Shown piece after piece: positions 35,044 through 43,489 of a stretch of DNA of 64,000 nucleotides. The notes beneath the pieces were generated by a model. It saw only the letters and a program-made list of their open reading frames with translations, was not told the DNA's origin and made no database searches. The stretch lies in the NCBI GenBank assembly GCA_016868815.1, contig VGFQ01000008.1, positions 1 through 64,000 of the forward strand, read 5' to 3'. The stretch is from Bacteroidota bacterium (lineage in GTDB: Bacteria; Bacteroidota; Bacteroidia; Chitinophagales; Chitinophagaceae). The first letter of the stretch is position 1. Each line of letters starts with the position of its first letter. Made by a program: the position numbers and the translations under genes.

Positions 35044-35925
35044 TCATCCTAGATACCGATGTGCAGGCATGCCACGGAAGCCTGTTTCGCGTACGACGAA
35101 GAGAGCACCTGCCAGCGGCTGCGAAGCAAGCTGCACCTCCGTCAGCCCCTTCCGCGCCGAAGTCACATAGAGGTCTGTGAAGCCCGGGCCGCCAAAGGTG
35201 CAGGAGGTGACGTTGGAGACGGGCATGCGGATGGCATCGAGCTTCACCCCCCTTGAGGGATCCCAGCGCGTGAGCTGCCAGCCACCCCAGTGGGCGATCC
35301 AGAGCATGCCCTCCACGTCGATGGTCATGCCATCCGGATAGCCATCTTCTCGGGGGATGCGGATGGCGATGTCGCGCGTGCCGATGGACCCCGTCGCGGC
35401 ATCGTAGTCGAAACGTGCTACACACATCGTCGGTGTGTCGATATAGTACATATGCCGATGGTCGAGACTCCAGGCGAGTCCGTTGGAGATGGTCACTGCC
35501 GTGGCCATGCGATGTGCATTGCGGTCGGGACCCATCATATACAGGCTGCCGGTGGGCTTGTCTTCGGTGAGGGGCATGGTCCCTGCCCAGAAGCGACCGG
35601 CGGGGTCACACTTGCCGTCATTAAAGCGGTTGCCGGGGAGGTGAACTTCCGGGTCGTCGATGCGGACTATCTGTCCTGTGAGGCGGTCGAGAAATGAAAA
35701 GCCACCTTTGAGACCTGCCACTAGACGTCCATCGAGACATAGGGCTACGACGCCCACGGGCTCACCGATGCGATGGGTAGTATGCCGACCGGTGGCAGGG
35801 TCGAGCTCATGTACATACCCATCGAGGATGTCGACCCACAAAAGGGTCAACGTCTGATCGTCCCAGACAGGGCCTTCTCCAAGAAAGCTGAGGGTCTCTC
35901 CGATCTGTTCGATATGATAGGACAT
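35044..35925 (-). CDS. SMP-30/gluconolactonase family hydrolase
   Basis: 293 residues, a six-bladed propeller. FLGEGPVWDD holds the metal-binding Glu, NRFNDGKCDPAGRFWAGTM the Asn/Asp ligands and SNGLAWSLDHRHMYYIDT the catalytic region. The family opens sugar lactones (gluconolactone or related). Its ATG is 2 nt after the stop of the SDR gene, so the pair probably forms a short sugar-oxidation route: dehydrogenase makes the lactone, this enzyme opens it. Confidence 0.92.
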   Translation of the reverse strand: MSYHIEQIGETLSFLGEGPVWDDQTLTLLWVDILDGYVHELDPATGRHTTHRIGEPVGVVALCLDGRLVAGLKGGFSFLDRLTGQIVRIDDPEVHLPGNRFNDGKCDPAGRFWAGTMPLTEDKPTGSLYMMGPDRNAHRMATAVTISNGLAWSLDHRHMYYIDTPTMCVARFDYDAATGSIGTRDIAIRIPREDGYPDGMTIDVEGMLWIAHWGGWQLTRWDPSRGVKLDAIRMPVSNVTSCTFGGPGFTDLYVTSARKGLTEVQLASQPLAGALFVVRETGFRGMPAHRYLG

Positions 35926-35927
35926 AT

Positions 35928-36686
35928 TCAGTAGGGATTTGTGCTGACGGAGGTCCAGCCTCCGTCGATGATCAGTGACTGACCTGTGATATGCCTTGCC
36001 TGGTCGGAGACGAGAAAGACGGCGGCATGGGCAATATCCTGGACGGTGGCAGGGCGTCCCATCGGTGTGATGCGCGACCAGACGGTGGCATAGCCTTCAT
36101 CTTGCTGCGTACGCTCTGTGAGCGTCGCCCCGGGGGCAATGCAGTTGACATTAATGCCGAAGGTGGAGAGTTCTACAACAAGGTTTTTCGCGAGCATCTC
36201 TACAGCCGCCTTGGTCATGGCATAGGCGGCCAGCCCGCGGTGTGCCTGGTGACCGACGACAGAGCCAGTAAACAGCAGCGATCCACCCCTACCCTGCTGG
36301 CGCATACGGTTGGAGGCCTGCTGGGCGAGCAGGAAGGTGCCGCCGATGTTCACCTCAAGCACCCGGTGCAGGTCTTGGGGCAGGTAGGTCTCAAAATCAC
36401 CGAAGAGAGTAATACCGGCATTGGCCATGGCAATGTCAAGCTGGCCAAATTCCGCGACGGCGCGCGAGATCATCTGGTCTATGATCGCGGGGTCAGCAGC
36501 ATCCCCGACGACGGCACAACAACGACCCTGCGCATGGGGTAAGGCCTGTAGGGCGGAAGCACAGAGCTGCGCGTCCAAGTCATTCAGAACAACTGCAGCC
36601 CCTTGTTGCAAGAGTTGGCGTACGACCTCAAGCCCAATACCCTGCCCAGCACCCGTCACGATTGCAACTTTACCCTCAACGGTCAT
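35928..36686 (-). CDS. Short-chain dehydrogenase/reductase
   Basis: 252 residues from the ATG at 36686; the TATTTTGG promoter motif 16 nt upstream lies inside a longer in-frame version, which is rejected. TGAGQGIG is the NAD(P)-binding loop, followed by DLDAQ (acidic, NAD preference), NAG, the catalytic Ser in FTGSVVGH and YAMTK (Tyr-x3-Lys). Typical classical SDR, probably a sugar or sugar-alcohol dehydrogenase in view of the adjoining lactonase. Confidence 0.93.
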   Translation of the reverse strand: MTVEGKVAIVTGAGQGIGLEVVRQLLQQGAAVVLNDLDAQLCASALQALPHAQGRCCAVVGDAADPAIIDQMISRAVAEFGQLDIAMANAGITLFGDFETYLPQDLHRVLEVNIGGTFLLAQQASNRMRQQGRGGSLLFTGSVVGHQAHRGLAAYAMTKAAVEMLAKNLVVELSTFGINVNCIAPGATLTERTQQDEGYATVWSRITPMGRPATVQDIAHAAVFLVSDQARHITGQSLIIDGGWTSVSTNPY

Positions 36687-36702
36687 CTCTAGACATTTCC
36701 GT

Positions 36703-36710
36703 CCAAAATA
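36703..36710 (-). promoter_or_regulatory. Candidate -7 element of the SDR-lactonase operon
   Basis: TATTTTGG on the minus strand, one base from TAnnTTTG, lies 16 nt before the SDR ATG. Confidence 0.4.
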
Positions 36711-36786
36711 CAGAAATCCCGGGAAGTAACGATTACTCAGAAGCTCATATGGCCAGGAGAAAAAATAGGCGACCAGTAGCTGCAAG

Positions 36787-37320
36787 GGTGTTCTATCGTC
36801 CGAGAGGAACGTCTAAGTAAACAGTCAAATTTGAATACGCATGTCACATTTCTTACATACGAATGCAGTAAGATGCATGATGCATATGGCCTAATGGCAG
36901 GAAAAGACAGTAAACCAGATCATCTGGTATACCATTTGGTTCTCAAAAATTAAAACGTATAATTTATTTTCTTGATCCCTTTACATCGGCCATGCAACAA
37001 GATTGTTTTAACAATTTGAGTCGTTTTAAAATTTATTATATAGATATATAGGATATGATTGTAGTAAAATTCAACTTTCACATGAGTTGATTAATTTACA
37101 TCCTATACACGTAGCAAAACTCACATTCGTGAAATCTATTCTAATGATGCATTCGAACTTTTTGGTGATGAAAATTTTCAAAATATTGAAGGCTTTTATG
37201 GATCCTTTAGCGGCTACTGGGCAGAGAACATTATACACATTAACAGGCGGAATTTTTACTATAGCATCTTATTTGGCAGGGATAAATTTTCACAGAAAAG
37301 GGCTTCCTGTCTTCAAAATT
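36787..37320. other. AT-rich intergenic segment at the left edge of the metal island
   Basis: Base composition changes abruptly here from GC-rich to AT-rich. No complete gene is visible. It holds a 15-base palindrome at 36914-36928, a half-palindrome TGCAACAAGATTGTTT at 36993-37008 that shares its first eight bases with the operator of the nickel/cobalt operon, and a start-less coding-like frame (37095-37322). No cobalamin riboswitch consensus box was recognised. Confidence 0.5.
36914..36928. promoter_or_regulatory. 15-base palindrome upstream of the cob genes
   Basis: ACCAGAT-C-ATCTGGT is a perfect 7-1-7 inverted repeat, followed at once by a smaller one (ACCA-TT-TGGT). It may be an operator; no promoter could be placed relative to it. 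Confidence 0.3.
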
Positions 37321-37322
37321 AA
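37095..37322 (+). pseudogene. Start-less coding-like fragment before cobT
   Basis: The frame ending in TAA at 37320-37322 is open back to a stop at 37092 but has no ATG, GTG or TTG. Its translation (for example FELFGDENFQNIEGFYGSF, then SGYWAENIIHINRRN) has protein-like composition, rich in Asp, Glu, Tyr and Phe. It looks like the end of a gene that lost its 5' part. I do not recognise the family. An overlapping frame with an ATG (37087-37341) is hydrophobic and less convincing. Confidence 0.25.
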
Positions 37323-37331
37323 GGAGGTGAT
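37321..37331 (+). promoter_or_regulatory. Strong Shine-Dalgarno sequence of cobT
   Basis: AAGGAGGTGAT is fully complementary to the usual 3' end of 16S rRNA, 2 nt from the ATG at 37334 (GGAGG core 6 nt away). Genes elsewhere in the window show nothing like it. Confidence 0.7.
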
Positions 37332-37333
37332 AT

Positions 37334-38338
37334 ATGCTTAGAAATAATTTACAATCTATCATTGATTTGAAAACAAAACCTCCAGGGTCTTTAGGTTTAC
37401 TGGAAAAAATTGCATTACAAATCGGATTAATTCAAAAAACAAACAAGCCTAAACTGAAAAAACCAACAATAATTGTTTTTGCAGGAGATCACGGTATCGC
37501 TAAAGAGGGTGTCAGTAATTACCCTCAAGAAGTAACTTATCAAATGGTATTAAATTTCCTAAATGGCGGGGCAGCAATAAATATTTTTTCTAAAGAAAAT
37601 AGAATAAATCTGAAAATAGTAGATGCGGGTGTCAATTTTGACTTCAAAAAAAATAATAAATTAATTATTTCGAAAATAGGTAATGGAACAAATAATTTTC
37701 TCAATGAAAAAGCAATGACGAAGGTTCAGTACGAACTCTGCATGAAAAAAGGAGGTGATATTGTTGAGAAAATTTATAATAGTGGATGCAATGTTATTGG
37801 CTTTGGAGAAATGGGTATTGGGAATACATCCAGCGCTACAATGATAATGAGTAACCTATGCAACATTCCCATTGAAAAGTGTACAGGTCGCGGGACAGGG
37901 CTTAATAAGATAAAACTTAAAAGAAAAATTGAAATACTCAAAAAAGCTCAAGCTTTCCACGGAAAGAAAAATGATCCAGCCCTTATACTAAGAATCTATG
38001 GTGGATTTGAAATTGCGCAAATGTGTGGTGCAATGCTATCTGCATATGAAAAAAATATGCTTATTCTTATTGACGGTTTTATTGCCAGTAGTGCATTTTT
38101 AGTAGCTTATAAAATAAAATCAGGAATTATTGGTAATGCATTATTTTGTCATCAAAGTGATGAGAATGGGCATAAAACGTTATTAAAATTTTTGAAAGCT
38201 GAACCAATATTAAAGCTCAATATGCGACTAGGAGAAGGTACCGGTTGCGCACTTGCCTACCCAATAATCAAAAATGCTGTGGCTTTTTTGAATGACATGG
38301 CAAGCTTTGAGAGTGCGAGAGTTAGTAACAAAAAATAA
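37334..38338 (+). CDS. cobT: CobT: nicotinate-nucleotide-dimethylbenzimidazole phosphoribosyltransferase
   Basis: 334 residues. KTKPPGSLGLLEKIALQIG at the start, IIVFAGDHGIAKEGVS, NGGAAINIF, GFGEMGIGNTSSATM and a late LGEGTGCALA with the catalytic Glu near residue 300 are the conserved CobT motifs. It activates the lower-ligand base of cobalamin as the alpha-ribazole phosphate. AT-rich codon use unlike the flanking regions; unusually strong ribosome-binding site. It heads the cobT/membrane protein/cobS/cobC run, the nucleotide-loop assembly branch; cobU is not in the window. Confidence 0.95.
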   Translation: MLRNNLQSIIDLKTKPPGSLGLLEKIALQIGLIQKTNKPKLKKPTIIVFAGDHGIAKEGVSNYPQEVTYQMVLNFLNGGAAINIFSKENRINLKIVDAGVNFDFKKNNKLIISKIGNGTNNFLNEKAMTKVQYELCMKKGGDIVEKIYNSGCNVIGFGEMGIGNTSSATMIMSNLCNIPIEKCTGRGTGLNKIKLKRKIEILKKAQAFHGKKNDPALILRIYGGFEIAQMCGAMLSAYEKNMLILIDGFIASSAFLVAYKIKSGIIGNALFCHQSDENGHKTLLKFLKAEPILKLNMRLGEGTGCALAYPIIKNAVAFLNDMASFESARVSNKK

Positions 38339-38373
38339 ACGGAAAAGAGGATGTGTAAAAAAATATATAAAAA

Positions 38374-38589
38374 ATGAATTGGGATTTAATTGGGTATATC
38401 GGAACTGGATTTGTATTAGGTTCATTTTTAGTTAATGACATCACACGATTAAGGATTATTAATACAATTGGAGCAGTAATGTGGCTGATATATGGTATTG
38501 CTTTATCATTAAAGCCACAGATTCTTGTAAACGTGTCTATTATTTTAATTCATTTTTATTGGTTCTATAATAATATGAGAAAATCTTGA
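38374..38589 (+). CDS. Small membrane protein between cobT and cobS
   Basis: 71 residues, MNWDLIGYIGTGFVLGSFLV followed by two further hydrophobic segments (about 27-46 and 50-66). It resembles small three-helix bacterial proteins sometimes grouped with YgjV/CBU_0592, but I am not sure. It sits 35 nt after cobT and 35 nt before cobS in the same direction, so it belongs to the transcript. A role in membrane-bound B12 assembly or in cobalamin-precursor uptake is conceivable but unproven. Confidence 0.7.
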   Translation: MNWDLIGYIGTGFVLGSFLVNDITRLRIINTIGAVMWLIYGIALSLKPQILVNVSIILIHFYWFYNNMRKS

Positions 38590-38624
38590 TATTATATTCT
38601 ATTAATAACATTAATTCGGTTTAA

Positions 38625-39413
38625 TTGAGAGAAGAACTAAAAATATTTTTTACTGCAGTAATGTTCTACACAAGGATACCTTGTCCGAAGAATATTGATC
38701 ATTCACCAGATTATATAAATAAGGCAACAAGATATTTTCCATTAATTGGGTGGATAGTTGGCATAATATCCTTTCTTGTATTTTGGATATGTTCATTGGT
38801 ATTTGATACCAACTTAGCGGCAATATTATCCATATTAGCAGGTATACTTGTTACGGGTGCTTTCCATGAGGATGGCTTAGCGGACGTAGTTGACGGCTTT
38901 GGTGGAGGCTGGACAAAGGCTAAAATACTTGATATAATGAAAGACAGCCGTGTAGGCGCCTTTGGGGTAATTGCATTAATTTTTATGATATTAATAAAAT
39001 ATATTTCATTAAATAAAATTTTTTCATCTATAGATGATGACGATCATCTCTTTGCTTCATTAATTTTTATTTCATATCATTCCTTAGCAAGAATAACCGC
39101 TATAAATATAGTTTTTACCTCAAATTATGTTAGAGATGATGAAAATAGTAAAGCAAAACCTGTAGCAAAAGATTATAATGTGAAAGAGATATTTTTGGCA
39201 TTTATTTTTGGATTAACTCCATTATTTATTTTATGTGTATATAAGTGGTACTTCATTTTTGTTACCATACCACTATTATTTTTGAATTTTTACTCTAAAT
39301 ATTATTTTGAAAAATGGATTGATGGATATACAGGCGACTGCCTGGGGGCTGTAGAGCAATTTGGTGAGTGTATTTGCCTCTTGACATATGTTGCGATATG
39401 GAGGTATATATAA
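38625..39413 (+). CDS. cobS: CobS: adenosylcobinamide-GDP ribazoletransferase
   Basis: 262 residues from a TTG start at 38625 (REELKIFFTAVMFYTRIPCP follows); no suitable ATG exists before the conserved region. FHEDGLADVVDGFGGG is the metal-binding signature, with KDSRVGAFGV and DGYTGDCLGAVEQ near the end. Several membrane helices. It joins activated cobinamide and alpha-ribazole (phosphate) into cobalamin. The stop lies inside the start of the phosphatase gene (16-nt overlap). Confidence 0.93.
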   Translation: MREELKIFFTAVMFYTRIPCPKNIDHSPDYINKATRYFPLIGWIVGIISFLVFWICSLVFDTNLAAILSILAGILVTGAFHEDGLADVVDGFGGGWTKAKILDIMKDSRVGAFGVIALIFMILIKYISLNKIFSSIDDDDHLFASLIFISYHSLARITAINIVFTSNYVRDDENSKAKPVAKDYNVKEIFLAFIFGLTPLFILCVYKWYFIFVTIPLLFLNFYSKYYFEKWIDGYTGDCLGAVEQFGECICLLTYVAIWRYI

Positions 39414-39961
39414 TTCGCCACACAAAAGTGGCAGTTGATAAGGACATATGTTATGGACATTTCGATGTTCCATTAGCAACCACCTTTTCAAACGAGGTAA
39501 TACAATTAGCTAATGCACTACCAAAAGAATTTGATGCTGTGTATAGTAGCCCATCGCATAGATGTAAAAAATTAGCATCAGCTCTTGAATTACAAAACGT
39601 CATTTTTGATAGCTCAATAAAGGAAATGAATTTTGGAAATTGGGAGAATAAAAAATGGAAAGACCTTGATCAAACTGAACTAAATCATTGGATGGCTGAT
39701 TTTATAAATGTAAAAGCTCCTAATGGAGAGAACTTGATCGAACTTTTTGAGCGTGTAGAAATATTTTTTGATAATCTGAGACTAAGGCAGCATAAAAAAG
39801 TATTAATAATTACTCACGCGGGCGTGATTAGATGTATATGGTCATATTTATTAAAAATACCATTAGAAAATATTTTTAAAATCCCAGTGGGATATAATGA
39901 ATTATTTATCTGTGAACTATCGAAAAATTCATCAATAGATATGATTAAAAGAATCAAATAG
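39398..39961 (+). CDS. cobC: Histidine phosphatase, CobC-like (alpha-ribazole phosphatase)
   Basis: 187 residues from the ATG at 39398 (MEVYIIRHTKVAVDKDICYG); an earlier in-frame ATG at 39368 lies deeper in cobS. RHT is the catalytic His motif, VYSSPSHRCKKLA the phosphate pocket, MNFGNWENKKW the acid region and ITHAGVIRC the second His. Overlap with cobS supports the cobalamin role: removing the phosphate from alpha-ribazole 5'-phosphate or the final adenosylcobalamin phosphate. Confidence 0.88.
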   Translation: MEVYIIRHTKVAVDKDICYGHFDVPLATTFSNEVIQLANALPKEFDAVYSSPSHRCKKLASALELQNVIFDSSIKEMNFGNWENKKWKDLDQTELNHWMADFINVKAPNGENLIELFERVEIFFDNLRLRQHKKVLIITHAGVIRCIWSYLLKIPLENIFKIPVGYNELFICELSKNSSIDMIKRIK

Positions 39962-40378
39962 AAAATATTTAATAATATAATTCAAAAACTATTTATAGTT
40001 ACTCTATTGTAGGACTTTTCTAATAAAATTACAGTCATTATAGAATATCATAAACCCTTCTACAATTATAATTAGATAAAAATATATGACACACGCTTAA
40101 TATGGATAATTGAATTCATTGAGATAGACAAATACATGAAATAAGGTAATATTAGAAAAAATCCAACATCATAGAATCCTACATATGTACATGAGCAAAG
40201 AATTTCATGAATTTGGAATCTCCCTTTACGCGTCATTTAACAAGAATAATTACTGGGTATGGATATAAAAGAGCATATTATGGGTTAGAATATCAAGCGC
40301 CTACATTATGCACGTATATCTCATAACGTAATGTGGCTTTTTTACTGAGGATCAAAATCAGTGCGTTCAGATGCTCAA
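39962..40378. other. AT-rich intergenic stretch between convergent genes
   Basis: Lies between the cobC-like gene and the bestrophin gene, which face each other. I see no gene, strong hairpin with a T-run, or recognisable RNA element in it. Confidence 0.5.
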
Positions 40379-41275
40379 CTATGGCAATAATATTTCGTGT
40401 GTATGCATTAAAATATTTGATTGAATCAAATCAGTCGAAATATCATTTGCATCATTCCCGAAAGGGTCTTCGATTTCTTCTGCAATAAGCTCTAAACTCG
40501 CTAGTACATAGAAAACAAAAATAACAATAGGTATTATCCAATATCCCAATTGGAATACAAAACCGATTGGCAGTGTCATTATATATATAAATATAAACTT
40601 CTTGATGAAAACATTATAGGAATATGGTATAGGCGTATTTTTGATTCTTTCACATGCCCCACAGATTTCAGATAAACTTTGTAATTCTGCGTTTAAAAAA
40701 AGTAGATTATTTGAAGTCAAAATTCCTTTGGCCTCTAAAATACATACACGCTCATAAATAGCAGATGCAATTTGATTAGGGATGTGTTTCAAAGGGTTTA
40801 GACATCGTAATTCGGGATTTCGAGCAAGTGAATCAAATAACTCACTCTGGGATGATAATCCTCTCAAATGGTTATGTAAAGAAAGTGCAAAAGCAGGGAT
40901 CAATTCCCGAAATATACGTCTATCCTCTGCGCACTCAGCTGGAATCAAATGATTCAGCTTCATTGCAAGATTACGTGTATTGTTCACCAGACTACCCCAG
41001 AGTTTTCTTCCTTCCCACCATCGCTCATATGCAGTATTGGTCCTGAAAACTAATAGCATAGAAATTGCGAACCCTAACAGTGTATGAAGTATTGTTAAAT
41101 TACGAATACTATTTTTTTCTGAAAGCCTAAAATAACTAATTTCTAACCATGCAACTCCGCCTGAGTATAGTCCAATGATAATCATCATCGGAAATAAATT
41201 TCGAAATGTATCTGATTTATGGAAACGAAATAATGTATAAAACCACTCCTTTGGATTGTAGTAGATCATAATCAA
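40379..41275 (-). CDS. Bestrophin-like membrane channel
   Basis: 298 residues. The start MIYYNPKEWFYTLFRFHKSDTF, then LLGFAISMLLVFRTNTAYERWWEGRKLWGSLVNNTRNL, is the classic bestrophin/RFP-TM region, with four hydrophobic segments and the late DPFGNDANDIS motif. Bacterial bestrophins form pentameric ion channels, some of them cation-selective. It stands alone in the AT-rich island, 458 nt from the second CobW gene, so its link to metal or B12 metabolism is only positional. Confidence 0.92.
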   Translation of the reverse strand: MIMIYYNPKEWFYTLFRFHKSDTFRNLFPMMIIIGLYSGGVAWLEISYFRLSEKNSIRNLTILHTLLGFAISMLLVFRTNTAYERWWEGRKLWGSLVNNTRNLAMKLNHLIPAECAEDRRIFRELIPAFALSLHNHLRGLSSQSELFDSLARNPELRCLNPLKHIPNQIASAIYERVCILEAKGILTSNNLLFLNAELQSLSEICGACERIKNTPIPYSYNVFIKKFIFIYIMTLPIGFVFQLGYWIIPIVIFVFYVLASLELIAEEIEDPFGNDANDISTDLIQSNILMHTHEILLP

Positions 41276-41732
41276 ATTTTGAATATAAAATACTGGACCT
41301 GATTGTCTGAATTAGTACAATCAATATTACGTTGTTATATGTTTACTATATCATCATTTTTGATGACAGTTTATAAGGTTCCATTTATCAGTATGAGAAA
41401 ATTTTTAATCAAAAATTAATCGATCAATTAGATAATACATACACACAAATACTAATTGTTACATGCACAATTTATGTTTATGCATTTTTGCAAATACAAC
41501 AACTAAACATTCTCTCAATAAAGGAATATTTTTTACTAGTTTAACCTTTATCTTCCTTAGAATATCGGAAACTTATATCCTCCAAATGATCACCAAATAA
41601 TAATTACTTTCGGACCAAGTTAGTGTATACAATTAATAGGTATTCAAGTTGTTGATATATTGTGAAGTTTAAGTATACCTACCGCTTTATATCATTAGTG
41701 TGTTTATAAAGGAAACTAATGATGAATGAATT
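41276..41732. other. AT-rich intergenic region upstream of the bestrophin gene
   Basis: 457 nt between the bestrophin start and the end of the second CobW gene, both on the minus strand. No gene seen. It should hold the bestrophin promoter, but no clear TAnnTTTG element in the right orientation was found, nor an operator-like palindrome. Confidence 0.45.
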
Positions 41733-42710
41733 TTAGTGATAAGCATTTGACAGGCATCTTTCAAGTAGTCCTTGGATAAGGTCTCTTTGAAGCTCTTTAC
41801 CAATAAATACAAGTTTTGTAATCGGCTTTTCAAAACTATCCCATTTTCTTCCTTTCTGAAAAACGTGGGTATCAGCTACTGATTGAATTATCATACGCTC
41901 GGAAAAATCGTTAACATGAATAAAGCCTTTAATACGAAAAAGGTTTTTCCCATAAATATCTGAAATAGTTTCTAGCATCCCTTTGAGGGCAAAAAAATTG
42001 AATGATATATCAAAGTCAAAACACATTGATTTTATTCTATGCTGCACTTTATTTTCGCCATTATCAAGGATCTTCATATCAATAATCTTCTTTTCTACAT
42101 TACTAGGTATAAACGCTTTTAAATTTAATATATCTGCATCGGCTACAAATCCATGAGATGAAATATAAATTGATGCTAGGGGATTTATTTGTTTCATCAT
42201 TTCGAAAACATTATGAGTTTTCTCTTGGCTGACAGAATCAGTTTTGGTAAGTAGTATGACATCAGCGTATCCTATTTGTTTTGCTGCTTCCTTGGTATTT
42301 AATAAAAATTGATCAATATGGATTACATCTACTGTGCATATAACTGCATCAATGTAGTAATCAATAAAGAAATCTTCATTGAATAATGTAAAAATTATTT
42401 GTGAAGGATCTGATACACCAGTAGATTCAATAATTAAATGATTAAAATTTTCTTTTACATCGACCATTTTCTGTAGCGTTTCTAATAATTCACTACTTTT
42501 CGAACAGCAGATACATCCACTGCTAATGGTATTCAATACTGAAACTCTATTATCAATTAAATACGAATCAAATGCATAATTTGCAAATTCATTTTCAATG
42601 ACTGCAAATTTTTTTTCCTGTCTATTTAAGAGCAAGTGGTTTAGAAGAGTTGTTTTCCCACTGCCAAGAAATCCTGTTAGAATCGATACAGGAATTTGAT
42701 TTGTACTCAT
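41733..42710 (-). CDS. CobW/COG0523 GTPase, short form
   Basis: 325 residues from the ATG at 42710; a frame reaching to 42752 would overlap the methyltransferase. Walker A GFLGSGKT (13-20), the metal-binding CxCC in SSGCICCSKS (Cys66, 68, 69), Walker B-type LIIESTGVSDP and TKTD as the guanine motif. C-terminal CobW_C domain with RIKGFIHVND. COG0523 proteins load Zn, Co or other metals on client proteins at the cost of GTP. It is the last gene of the seven-gene operon and lacks the His-rich insert of its paralogue. Confidence 0.93.
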   Translation of the reverse strand: MSTNQIPVSILTGFLGSGKTTLLNHLLLNRQEKKFAVIENEFANYAFDSYLIDNRVSVLNTISSGCICCSKSSELLETLQKMVDVKENFNHLIIESTGVSDPSQIIFTLFNEDFFIDYYIDAVICTVDVIHIDQFLLNTKEAAKQIGYADVILLTKTDSVSQEKTHNVFEMMKQINPLASIYISSHGFVADADILNLKAFIPSNVEKKIIDMKILDNGENKVQHRIKSMCFDFDISFNFFALKGMLETISDIYGKNLFRIKGFIHVNDFSERMIIQSVADTHVFQKGRKWDSFEKPITKLVFIGKELQRDLIQGLLERCLSNAYH

Positions 42711-42729
42711 AGAAGCCCTACAGAAAATT

Positions 42730-43479
42730 TCAGCATTTTTCAGCAATAACAATCATACGTTGTGATGTATTAGAACAATATGGATCGAGATGATAATTAC
42801 CAAAAACTTCTACTAATTGTAAGTTCATATCACTGAACCAACACTTTATTTGTTCAAGTTCAATAAGCATTACCCGTTCTGTAAACATAAAATCTTTCCC
42901 CTTATCTTTAAATTTAATAAATTTATAAACGAAATTGTCTTGTATATTTTTCTTTATATGAAAAGTGATATCATTCGTTTTTTTTATTTCCTGCTTTACT
43001 AAATGCTGCTTAAGATAATTTGGATTAAAGTAATCTAAAATGAATTTACCATGTAGCGTAAGGGCATTGGATATATTTGTTATGACCTTGATATTATCTT
43101 TAATATCTTCAAAATAACCGAAACTTGTAAACAGATTCAAAATTATTTGATAAGAATTATCACCAAAGGGTTCTCGCATATCATGGATATAAAATGAAGC
43201 ATTATTCGTCGCATTTTTTTTTGCATATATTATACTAGGTGCAGAGAGGTCTATCCCCGTAACAGAAAGTCCGATGCTTGCTAGATAATTTACATGACGA
43301 CCTCGACCACAGGCTAGGTCGAGTATCTGTTGCTTACTATATAATTTTAAATAGCTATTCAAATTATCTAAAAATAATTTTGCATCTCGTCTACCTCGTG
43401 CATTATATAATATGTGATAATACTCGCTCTCGAACCATTCTTCGTACCATGCAGGAGAAATTTTTTGTTGAATACTCAT
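42730..43479 (-). CDS. Class I SAM-dependent methyltransferase
   Basis: 249 residues. QILDLACGRGRHVNYLASIG (SAM motif I), VTGIDLSAPSI (motif II) and DMREPFGDNSYQIILNLFTSFGYF (post-motif region) mark a Rossmann methyltransferase of the UbiE/Methyltransf_25 type. The substrate is unknown. Located 10 nt after the WD40 gene and 19 nt before the CobW gene, between two proteins of metal delivery; it could modify a metal ligand or a client protein, but this is only inference from position. Confidence 0.9.
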   Translation of the reverse strand: MSIQQKISPAWYEEWFESEYYHILYNARGRRDAKLFLDNLNSYLKLYSKQQILDLACGRGRHVNYLASIGLSVTGIDLSAPSIIYAKKNATNNASFYIHDMREPFGDNSYQIILNLFTSFGYFEDIKDNIKVITNISNALTLHGKFILDYFNPNYLKQHLVKQEIKKTNDITFHIKKNIQDNFVYKFIKFKDKGKDFMFTERVMLIELEQIKCWFSDMNLQLVEVFGNYHLDPYCSNTSQRMIVIAEKC

Positions 43480-43489
43480 TGCATTAATA

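Noticed and set aside
36787-37333. Possible cobalamin riboswitch upstream of cobT
   Set aside because: I could not find the conserved B12-box bases or the surrounding core; a covariance-model search of this segment would decide.
37087-37341. 84-residue hydrophobic plus-strand frame overlapping the cobT start
   Set aside because: The overlapping frame 37095-37322 has better protein-like composition, and this one has no ribosome site or recognisable motif.
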